This document shows positions 26,380-34,666 of a DNA stretch of 34,666 nucleotides, piece by piece; the stretch's first letter is position 1, and each line of letters opens with the position of its first letter. Origin of the DNA: Spirogloea muscicola (taxonomy: Eukaryota > Streptophyta > Zygnematophyceae > Spirogloeales > Spirogloeaceae). Position numbers and translations under genes: made by a program. The notes under the pieces were generated by a model. The model did no database searches. It was not told the DNA's origin and saw only the letters and a list, made by a program, of their open reading frames with translations. The stretch spans positions 317,516 to 352,181 of the forward strand of contig WELB01000102.1 in the NCBI GenBank assembly GCA_009602725.1, in the 5' to 3' direction.

Positions 26380-29300
26380 CGGCCGCCGGCCATCGTGGGC
26401 GGCCCGGGCCTGCCCCCCTTTGGCAAGGCCGCGCCAGCGGCGGGGGCCCCGGCCAAAGCCACGATTGCGCGGCAGCTGGCGCAGGCGCAGGGCGGCGGCG
26501 CCATGGAGGAGCTCGAGCTCGCGCGCGGCGTGTGCAACCCCTTCCGCAAGTACAGCCCGGGCGCGGTGCGCGCGCGCGTGATGCAGCTGCCCGGCGCGGC
26601 GCTGTCGGTCGCCGGTCGCGGCGCCGAGATCCTGGCGTCGCTCGGGTGGTACTGGGCGGGCCTCTCGGCCGACTACCTCCTCGGCCGCTCCGAGGCCATG
26701 GTCTGCGTGCGCGCCGCGCAGCTGCGCTCCCTCCTCTGCCGCCTCGGGCCCTCCTTCATCAAGGCCGGCCAGGTGCTGGTCGAGCAACCCATCAAGTCTG
26801 ACTGTAGATCACATCTGCCTCGCACTCAGTGATTGCTTGAGATCTTGTTGCTGATTTGCCTACTCCTCGTGACAAACCCGATTCTGCTTGAGAGCTTGTG
26901 TTTGGGCTGTCTGAGTAGCCACAGCAGCAACGGCGCGTCCGCAGGTCCTGGCGAACCGGCCGGACATCGTCCGCGAGGACTTCATGAACGAGCTCTGCGT
27001 GCTCCAGGACGACGTCCCCGCCTTCTCCAGCAAGGCGAGCTGCAAACCGGCGGAGATTCCGGCCATCGCCGCCTGCTACGCTGCGCCATTGCCGGGGACG
27101 GCGGTGCTGACGGCGCTCGCCTCCGGCTCTGTGCTGCCGCCGGCAGGTGGCCTTTGAGATCATCGAGGCGGAGATCGGGCGGCCATTGGAGACGGTGTTC
27201 AGCCGCATCTCGGTGGAGCCGGTGGCCGCCGCCAGCCTCGGGCAGGTGTACCGCGCGACACTCCGGGGCTCCGGCGAGGAGGTGGCCATCAAGGTGCAGC
27301 GGCCGGGCATCGAGCCTATCATCTACCGGGACCTCCTCCTCTTCCGCCTCCTCGCCTCGTTCCTCAACGGCGTCTCGCTGCGCAAGCTCGGCTGCAATGC
27401 CGAGCTCATCGTTGACGAGTTTGGCGAGAAGCTGCTCGAGGAGCTGGACTACACGCTGGTGCGCTCCTCCTCCTTATCCCCACCGCCTCTTCCTGACCCA
27501 TCCTATGACTCCAGCTCTATCCTGATGCTTGCTTTGCAGCCGCTGTCACGTCACCGTTGTATTTTACCAACACCGACCCCTCACCGTCCTTGCTGGCCAC
27601 GGAGCTTCATGGTCTGGCAATAGTGGACACTTGCTATTTGCTTGAGCTCTTGGGGTTCATTATATAGCGCGAGGGTAAGGCTTGACTCTCATTGTTATCT
27701 GCTTGAGCTCGACTAACTCGAGATTGGGGTTCATAACGTAACACGAGGGAGGGTGTGGCTTGACTCTTGACTCATCATGTTCCAGGAGGCGCGCAATATC
27801 GAGGACTTCTATGAGAACTTCCGCAATGACCCGACTGTCAAGATCCCCCTTGTCTACAAGGGCCTCAGTGGGCCCACTGTGCTTGTCATGGAGTGGATTG
27901 ACGGCATCCGCTGCACAGAGCCCCAGGTGCAGTCCTGGGAGCCCCAATTCCCTTTCTTGGGCCTGATGAGGCTGCTGACTCAGGCGCAATCCGTGATGCA
28001 TGTGACCAAGCAGCAGCTCTCGCGATCAACATCTGCTACCCCTCTGCTGTAATCTGCGCTGACAGTCTCCGGCAGCATCGCTGCACTCGTTTCATTGTCT
28101 TGGTCTTTGTTTCTCTATGGCAAACTTGGGCACAGGCGATCAAGGACGCGGGCCTTGACGTGAAGGCGTTCATCACCGTGGGTGTGAGTGCCGCGCTGCG
28201 GCAGCTCCTTGAGTTCGGGCTCTTCCATGGAGACCCCCACCCCGGCAACATCTTCGCCATGCGCGACGGTCGCATCGCATATGTTGACTTTGGCAATGTC
28301 GCGGAGCTCAGTCAGGTCAGTGTGGGGACCCGAGACGCCATACTTGACTGGCTTCCTGCACCAATTTCTGTCCAACTTGTGTTGCATGAGTATGTTGACA
28401 CAAGGGCAGGTGACTTGTGTTGCATGAGTATGTTGACATGAGGTCGGGTGAGTGGCCAGTGCCATTTAAGGCTCTGGTTGATATTGGCGCCCCACTTGAT
28501 CGGGGTTTGAGCAGCAAGCGTAGGGGTTGTAATTCAATTGGGTTTAGGAGGCCGAGTCCTTGAGGTACTGGATCTCCTGTAATCTGTATGTGATTGACCC
28601 TTCCTGGACCTGCTCGGTGTGGGCACTGTGCATGCAGTACAACAAGCAGATTCTGATCGACGCCATCGTGCACGCGGTCAACGAGGACTACAGCGAGATG
28701 GCGGGCGACTTCACGCGGCTTGGATTTCTGGCCCCTGGCACAGACGTCACGCCCATTGTCCCTGCCCTGGAGGCCATCTGGCAGAACTCAACAGACAAGG
28801 GCCTCGCTGACTTCAACTTCCGCACCGTCACAGGCATGTCCTCGCACACCCCACCTTGGCGATGCCCTACAGTCTCAAGCCAAAACTTGATATGAGCATT
28901 CGGTCGGCATCTTCATCAATGAGTTCTTGCCTTGTTGATTAACGTAGTATACATAATTATATGTGTTGTGATTGCAACTTGAGTACACGTTGTTAATCTC
29001 GTCAAAGTGCCCACGATTTTCCAGGCAAGTTCAATCAGCTTGTGTACCAGTACCCCATCCGCATTCCAGAGCGCTTTTCGCTGGTCATCCGGTCGCTGCT
29101 GACGCAGGAGGGCATCTGCCTCACGCTTCAGCCTGACTTCAAGTTCCTCGAGGTCAGACTTTCAGTTCCTTACAGCCTGCAGCACATGGAATCCTCCAGG
29201 AGCGAGGCAAATCACCTTCATGTTGACAGCTCCTCAGCTACTTGTCTTGTGCAGGTTGCATATCCGTATGTGGCAAAGAGGCTCTTGACTGACCCTGACC

Positions 29301-30445
29301 CAGCCCTGCGGGAGCGCCTCTTGCAGGTACTCGACATTTTATTGGCAGGTTCATAGCAATTTGTGAATAATACTCAAATAGGACCAGAATAAAATGGTTG
29401 TTTGTTGGCTGGCTAATTGGGGAGCTAATTGGTGGTCTCTGTGTTTGTAGGTCTTGTTCAAGGAGAACTGCTTCCAGTGGAAGAGGCTGGAGAATCTTAT
29501 TCAGCTTGCAAAGGAGCAGGTTCAGATCGTCAACAAGTCCATGCAGCCGCAGCGCCCCCTCGTCGAGGAGGCCACAAGGTTTGTTTTTGTGGTGCAGACC
29601 ATTTGCTTTCTCGAATCTCATTCGCCGCTTTTGGTGCATCTCAAGCTGTCAGTGTAAGAGGCTGGAGATTCACATAGTCTGGGAATACCTGGATCATTTG
29701 CAGGGGGCGGGTGGGTGGCAAGAAGCCGGGCTTGAAGCTGGACCTCAGTGACACTATCAAGGACGGTGCACGCGTGATGGTCACGGATGCTGGGCTTCGG
29801 CGCCGCCTCCTCATGGCCTTCACTGAGGATTCGCGCCTCCACTTCAGAGAGGTGCTTCAAAGTGCCAAGTGCTTTTGAACAGCATGTTGACACTTCTGTG
29901 TTGGACATACGTTGTTACTTTGGTCTCTGTTGTTAGAGGCAAGGACGGCACTAGATGTTGCCAGCAGTCGTTGAAGTCAGTGCGATTGCAGGCAGGCTAG
30001 CAAATTCAGCATAGCCTGTGGTCCAATTGTAGCTCAAGCTGAAAGGAGAAGATCAAGTCTTGCGTCTAAGATGTTGCTTCAGTTCAATGTACACGCAAGC
30101 GCGTTTTTAAGCCGTAGGCCGCCGAAAATCGTGTCATAAGATCAGCGTGCGATTAGTGCAGGTCTGAGAAGCAGATTGCTCGTTTGGCCCTGTCATGCAG
30201 CTTGCCGGCGTCTACAACCTAGTACAGGATGACATCAAGCCCGCCAGCCTCGTGACGGACCTTGTGCAAGGTGCGTGTATCTCAATGCTGGCCAGCTCTC
30301 CAGAAACATCCACATGATTCTGCTTGGAGCTGCACATTTTGCCGTCGAAGGTAACGTGCTGCTGCAATTCTTGACAGGTCTGCCGACTCTTGGCCGCGAC
30401 ATCCTCCTATCGTGGAGTGAGAAGGTCCTCACGGAGAGGCCTTGA
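26380..30445 (+). CDS. ABC1K1: ABC1-like atypical kinase ABC1K1 (PGR6 type), 5' end uncertain
   Basis: UbiB/ABC1-family atypical kinase; plant ABC1K1 sits on plastoglobules and affects plastoquinone and prenyl-lipid metabolism. Exons: 26380-26772, 26945-27034, 27147-27458, 27786-27926, 28136-28315, 28638-28833, 29025-29152, 29255-29326, 29451-29578, 29704-29851, 30201-30270 and 30378-30445; the phases close to about 641 residues. Motifs in order: CNPFRKYSPGAVR, the KxGQ box (FIKAGQ), VLANRPDIVREDFMNELC, the Ala-rich loop AAASLGQVY, the VAIK lysine, EELDYTL with EARNIEDFY, MEWIDGIRC, the catalytic HGDPHPGN and the metal-binding DFGN. The C-terminal region (IRIPERFSLVIRSLLTQEG, then TDTIKDGARV-like sequence) is diagnostic of the ABC1K1 subgroup. 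Two introns (27035-27146 and 28834-29024) appear to have GC donors. The frame is open to the N at 26379, so transit peptide and start lie beyond it; ATG 26503 is internal by homology. Confidence 0.92.
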
Positions 30446-30878
30446 GAACGACATGCAGTACCTCTGCAGCTTCACATAGCAGGTCCTTGAGCACTGCAAT
30501 ATTTGCAGTGAACCCACTTTGCCATGTCAACCAATCATGACAGTAGTCGTATACATGACACAGCTGAGTAATTTTTGACTCAATCAGGGAGGTACATGAG
30601 TGTTGATTGAGCAATCAGCTCTGAATTTAAATTTCATACGAAATTGTCATCACATGACTCCTCTTTCAGAAGAGATCCATCTTGGCTGCTTGCTGGAAGA
30701 TGGGCACCTTAGAATGCATGGAACAGGGGGATAGCAAGTCTGCAGACTTAAGATCCAACAGACTGAGTAACATTGGTACTCAGTAGGAGGCGAACTGTTC
30801 ATCGATGTGTCGCTAGCCCAAAGTCGTGAGTGCCACTTCGATTGATCAAGCCGCGGAAGATAAGGTGGAGGCTACACA
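30446..30878. other. Intergenic, convergent 3' regions
   Basis: AT-richer spacer between the stop codons of ABC1K1 (+) and the small membrane protein (-). No gene or RNA recognised. Confidence 0.6.
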
Positions 30879-32189
30879 TCATGATTTCTTGCCAAAACCT
30901 TGTGGGGAGCTTCGGTCCGCCTTGTCTACTGGACTTCCATCTGATCCCCTCACTGAGGTCGCCTCCTTCTCCATGAACTTCTTTGCCTCTTGCTTCTCCT
31001 GCCAGTCCTTGTATGACAAGTACGCAACCTGGATATGTGCAGCAACCCAGGCACATACTTATCAAAGTTGCGAGTCACGGGCTGTAGTAAGTGGCAGCAA
31101 AATGCAGAGCTTGCAGTAAGTCTGATGTAGCTTTAGTTAGCATGACTCATTGCATGTTGGGCCCGCATGCTTACGCCACCAGTGAGAACGATGAGTCCGA
31201 CGAATGCTGTCAGGAGGCCTATTTGGATCAGGACGCCTGTGGCATCCACAGTGGCAGCGGTGCCTGGTGGCACGATCTCGCCGGTGCCACCGGCCTGGGC
31301 CCCAAGGAAAATAGTACAACAGGGAAAAGAAGCACATGCAATTTCACCAAGGTGTACTAGTAAGGCAACTCGGTGGGTAGATTTGGTCGCTATCTGTTAG
31401 ATTGATTGACACAAGCATAGCAGCACTTGATCACCTCCCTTGAGACCCTCGACGGAGCTCAATGGCACTCCGTCAAGAAAGGAAGTCACAGGCAAACGGG
31501 GTGAGCACCTGAGCGTCCAGGGCTGAGAAGAAGACTGGCAGACCAACTGGCGCCGCAAACGCTGTGCACCTCGTCAAAGACAGCACCGGCATCGACCGGG
31601 CCTCCTTGAGCTCTGCCCCTGCGACACCACAACATCGATCTTCTTACACCTAAGCTCTGTGAGACTCGACCATCGAGGCCTGTGTCGGTGACCACCACAA
31701 GACTGACCAGCAATGACTGGTGGCCTCAACCCCAAGAACGCTCATAGTGGTCAGGATCCAGCTTTCTGGCAGACATGGATAGAATGAACGAACGGCAGGG
31801 CTGTGGTGAGGAGGCTCTACCTCGAGAGCGGGAGCTCGCAGAAGCGCAGGCCTCCCTGGCCAGTCCAGTGGAAGCTGCGGCCGGCGGCACCTGGAGCCGC
31901 CAATTGTCGCCACCTTTAGCTGGGCAGCAAGCCCAACACGACGAAAGCCGTGCTCTAATCAACGTAGAGCATGGCAGAGTGGGATTTGGGTCACCGCAGC
32001 CTCGGCAAAGCGACGCTGCGATCCCAGGCGCAGTGGCAATGCCGGTCGACAGCGGCCACGGCGCCGGGCCTGGCTGCCGGTCCCGAGCGTCGCCAGCCGC
32101 AGAGCTGCGGCCGCTCCAGTGGGCGCCCGGCGAGCCCACGCCGCCGCCGGCGCCGCCGCGGCGGCTGGCGGCGCAGCCATGGCCGCCAT
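30879..32189 (-). CDS. Small single-pass membrane protein, probably plastid-targeted
   Basis: Family not recognised. Two exons are well supported by phase and splice sites: 31294-31175 and 31028-30879 (stop). They encode AGGTGEIVPPGTAATVDATG, one membrane helix (VLIQIGLLTAFVGLIVLTGG) and a charged tail (YKDWQEKQEAKKFMEKEA, ending FGKKS). Two 5' solutions are possible. One starts at ATG 31592 (exon 31592-31509, MPVLSLTRCTAF), giving 117 residues. The other uses ATG 32189 (exon 32189-31995, MAAMAAPPAAAAAPAAAW, rich in Ala and Arg without acidic residues until late), an algal plastid transit-peptide look-alike whose donor GTGACC is also in phase 0. The second is favoured for the whole span, but a middle exon may be missing. 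Neighbour ABC1K1 is convergent. Topology suggests a thylakoid or envelope protein; that is inference. Confidence 0.5.
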
Positions 32190-32282
32190 GGCTTGAGGAA
32201 GAGAAATGCGGCTGCTAATAATAAAGAATTGGCTGTAAACTGCCAGCCAGATGCATACAGGTGTTCATGACGGAGCCACAGG

Positions 32283-32560
32283 CTAGGCACAGGGCGCCCT
32301 CAGTAACCCCCGTGTCAGCAATAGGAAGTCAGATGAGCTGAGGGGAGAAAGAGCAACCCCGCTGCGCCAACCAGAGGCTGCTGCAAAGGCGCGACCAGCC
32401 CGGCGATGCAAAGCAATCGCCTGGGACCGCTGTAGGCACATGGACAAACGCATTCGGTAGCAGGACACAAGACCCAAAGGCACCGAGCCACCGGGAAGAA
32501 GAAGGCGCGCGGAGCGCATGAAATGAAATGGAGGCCAATTCTGCATCTCCTGTCTAGAGG
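32283..32560 (-). mobile_element. LINE-like C-terminal fragment, minus orientation
   Basis: The minus strand reads YRMRLSMCLQRSQAIAL, RRAGRAFAAASG and DFLLLTRG, colinear with the copies at 8.6 kb (-) and 33.1 kb (+). Its upstream end runs straight into a plus-strand tail of the same family. Confidence 0.75.
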
Positions 32561-32700
32561 TTACTGAGCGTTCCCTGGCTGATGTCTTAGTCCTAGTCGT
32601 TCGCACTCAAGCTCCCTCAGACCTTGTCCATTCTTTGGGGCTGGCCTTTCCCAGCCACCAGTCAATCTGGCCGCGCTTTCGTTTTCAATTCAAGGCGATA
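32545..32700 (+). mobile_element. LINE-like 3' tail, plus orientation
   Basis: The tail starts at CTAGAGGTTACTGAG and contains GATGTCTTAGTCCTAGTCGT, TTGTCCATTCTTTGGGGCTG, the hairpin arms GGCTGG (32639-32644) and CCAGCC (32651-32656), and CACCAGTCAATCTGGCCGCG. It is nearly identical to 33180-33320. Confidence 0.85.
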
Positions 32701-32760
32701 CATTGTTCAGGCAGTCTAGGGCAAAGTAAACAGGGCTACATTATATGGAAACCGAAACCA

Positions 32761-32873
32761 AGGTGCCATTAGTACCCACGGGTGAGCACAAACAAATCCG
32801 ACAAGCTAACTTGGGGAGCTGGAGCGCCGCCACGAAAGCCGGAGGCCTGACTTAAAGCAGACGCTCGGATCAC
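32761..32873 (-). mobile_element. LINE-like C-terminal stub, minus orientation
   Basis: The minus strand reads SQASGFRGGAP, then SLSDLFVLTRGY and a stop: only the last few dozen codons of the element. It abuts a plus-strand copy. Confidence 0.7.
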
Positions 32874-33330
32874 CCGGTAGGAGACGAGTTCGTTCCACTG
32901 GCAGTCGACGTGCACGGAGCCTTGTAGCTCGAAATGGCTTGACTTGCTCCACCGCCTGGCGCGGCGTGCAGCGGCCCGCCGCCTCGGGCAGCAGGGCGAG
33001 CAGCCCGGCTTCAACGTCGCCGGGTCCCTCGCTCAAGTCTTCCGTATGCGTTTGGTTGTCTCGATGCAGCGGTCCCTTGCCTTCGCAGTTCACTTGCGCG
33101 CAGGCCGAGCTTTGGCGGCGGCCTCCGGCTTCCGTCAGGGCGACGTCTTTCTTTCCGCCAGCTAGCTACTCGGACTTGCATCCTGACTAGAGGTTACTTA
33201 GCCTTCCCTGGCTGATGTCTTAGTCTTAGTCCTAGTCGTTCGCACTCAGGCGCCCTCAGACCTTGTCCATTCCTTTGGGCTGGCCTTTCCCAGCCACCAG
33301 TCAATCTGGCCGCGCTTCTTCTCAAGCGCG
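32864..33330 (+). mobile_element. LINE-like C-terminus with full 3' tail, plus orientation
   Basis: HPVGDEFVPLAVDVHGAL is followed by a stop and, after a frame change, LLHRLARRAAARR, AGSLAQVFRMRLV, RAGRALAAASGFRQGD and then the non-coding tail with hairpin arms 33278-33283 and 33290-33295. The coding part carries at least two disabling changes. Confidence 0.82.
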
Positions 33331-33404
33331 CCCTGCACGTGAATGAAGAGCGAATGCTAGCGAGCGCTGCAAACTAAGTGAGAGCCGCATTCTATGATAT
33401 GCAA

Positions 33405-33612
33405 CTAAGGCCTGCGGAATGCTGGAGTGCCCCGAGCTGCCCCCCGACTTCGACGACGCGCATCATCAAGCCGGGCCAGATGGAGAAAGCGCGGCCAGAT
33501 TGACTGGTGGCTGGGAAAGGCCAGCCCAAAAGAATGGACAAGGTCTGAGGGAGCTTGAGTGCGAACGACTAGGACTAAGACATCAGCCAGGCCAGATGCT
33601 GGATCAGGGAGG
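33405..33612 (-). mobile_element. LINE-like 3' tail, minus orientation
   Basis: Reverse complement of the same tail (hairpin arms 33509-33514 and 33521-33526), adjoining the minus-strand endonuclease fragment. The C-terminal helical region expected between them is missing, so this copy is also internally deleted. Confidence 0.8.
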
Positions 33613-33618
33613 ACCAAT

Positions 33619-34520
33619 TTACAGGGGGTAAAAGGTATCACCCGCCGGGTGGTCCTTGTACTCGTTCGACTTCTTCTGTTTGGCCACCTTCACGGCATAG
33701 CCGGTCTCAGAAGTAATGGGGCCCTTCGTCCAAAAGCTGTCGATTAGGACGACGTCCGTGAGGAGCCGCTTGCCACCTCCTAGGGGGACGCCAACCAGAT
33801 CGACACGCCTCGTCCGAGGGACCCCGTTGCGGAGTTGGACGGGCATCACCCCGGTGCTCTTCAACGCCACTTGATATTCCGCCTCCTTGACGATGCCATA
33901 CATGGCGTCACGTAGGAGGTTGTGGGAGCCCGTGCGCTCACTGCCTCTGGCACACCTGAGCATGTGGTCACCCATGAGCAATGCATCATGCTCAATAAGC
34001 CCACATTCACACTGGGTCACCCTTGCCAAGCACAGGGATGGTAAGACAAGGCGGCGGCGCATAGCATCGCAAACAAAGCATTTTCCATCCGCAAGCCCGC
34101 ATGCAAAGGTAAAGCGCGGAGCCACTCAGACGCTCCCAGAGACGAAACAGATAGGAGCCGAGCCTGGCCTCGAGCATCCCCTTGGAGGAGACTCCGGAGA
34201 TGCTCCAGTGGTTGCCCGTCTGCAGCACGGGAAAACCGCAATTGAGCCTTAACATCAGAAACGTCAGCCCAGGCAGCAAAACCAACAGGCTCATTCACCA
34301 GAGGCGGGTATGCGGCGAAGAGGTCCTGTTGGCATGCTTTGAGAGTCACTTGGAAAGGCAGACTCCCCTGAACCACGTTACTGATGTGAGCGCCAACACA
34401 CGTTGTTGCTCAAGGAGGAATCGTCCAGATATGGACGAAGCGACTTGAGCCCAGCAGCCAAGGTCCGGTGGTCTGCATAAGCGGACCAAGGGGCGACAAT
34501 CAAGCCCACCGTGGCGTAAG
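33619..34520 (-). mobile_element. LINE-like ORF2 C-terminus with restriction-like endonuclease
   Basis: The minus strand contains a linker typical of the end of non-LTR reverse transcriptases (GASEWLRALPLHAGLRM). After a frame change near 34100 come MRRRLVLPSLCLARV, a zinc-knuckle-like QCECG...GDHMLRCARG, SHNLLRDAMY and an endonuclease-like core (RRVDLVGV, then KRLLTDVVLIDSF, with downstream E and K residues). It ends at NEYKDHPAGDTFYPL. The CCHC knuckle plus PD-(D/E)XK-like core after the RT is the arrangement of R2-clade-type elements, not of APE-type LINEs. The RT itself is not in the window. One frameshift and the truncated 3' side make it inactive. Confidence 0.78.
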
Positions 34521-34628
34521 GGCAGCGTACTTGAGGGGAGGGAGGAGGTGGTGACCCAACAAATTAGGTCGAGCGGGAGAAATTAGGGTTGTTGGCCCCG
34601 CCGCCGCCGTCGCCGGGCGCGTGGGCAA

Positions 34629-34660
34629 TGGGCGGCGGCGGCGGCGGCGGCGGCGGCGGC
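34629..34660. repeat. (GGC)n microsatellite at window edge
   Basis: About ten GGC triplets follow an ATG at 34629, so they could encode a poly-Gly start of a gene extending beyond the window. A (CCG)n-rich stretch precedes it. Confidence 0.8.
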
Positions 34661-34666
34661 TGCGCG

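Noticed and set aside
27104-27146. A 43-nt GT-AG intron in ABC1K1 instead of the GC-AG intron
   Set aside because: It would be far shorter than any other intron here and would insert about 23 non-conserved residues into a conserved block.
31775-32218. 147-residue plus-strand open frame with ATG
   Set aside because: Low-complexity Pro/Ala/Arg composition without domain, antisense to the better transit-peptide-like frame starting at 32189.

Overview
This is a nuclear window from a green-lineage eukaryote, most likely a streptophyte alga or an early-diverging relative of land plants. The evidence is a gene with an NPH3 domain (the phototropin-signalling family known from streptophytes), plastid proteins of plant type (phytoene desaturase, ABC1K1), plant-type telomere repeat units (TTTAGGG), GC-rich exons with Ala/Ser/Gly runs, and many short spliceosomal introns. 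The species cannot be fixed from sequence alone. A 35-N gap (15364-15398) and single Ns at 15413 and 26379 show that this is a draft assembly.

Layout. (1) 123-4063, +: NPH3-domain protein, 5' end off the window, with a very long disordered tail. (2) 4651-7287, -: threonine aldolase, nine exons. (3) about 7.6-15.3 kb: a repeat island of LINE 3' fragments in both orientations, a decayed Ty3/gypsy element with a telomere-repeat tract inside its integrase, and short tandem duplications. (4) 15413-20889, +: ribophorin II (RPN2/HAP6), an oligosaccharyltransferase subunit. (5) 21243-23911, -: 3' half of 15-cis-phytoene desaturase; the FAD-binding N-terminal half is absent. (6) 24384 to about 26379, +: F-box/leucine-rich-repeat-like protein, cut at a single N. 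(7) 26380-30445, +: ABC1K1 (PGR6-type) atypical kinase. (8) 30879 to about 32189, -: small single-pass membrane protein with a plastid-type N-terminus. (9) about 32.3-34.5 kb: a second LINE cluster with inverted junctions, including the best-preserved endonuclease domain.

The host genes are unrelated housekeeping or plastid genes in alternating, mostly convergent orientation; no operon-like logic is expected. Three of them (phytoene desaturase, ABC1K1 and possibly the small membrane protein) point to thylakoid or plastoglobule function. Exon models were built by hand from splice-site phase and conserved family sequence, and all reported exon chains keep frame.

Two observations deserve most attention. 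About five of roughly fifty inferred introns appear to use GC instead of GT donors. The LINE-like repeats share a 3' tail with a short stem-loop whose arms are kept while the loop changes, a candidate reverse-transcriptase recognition element.
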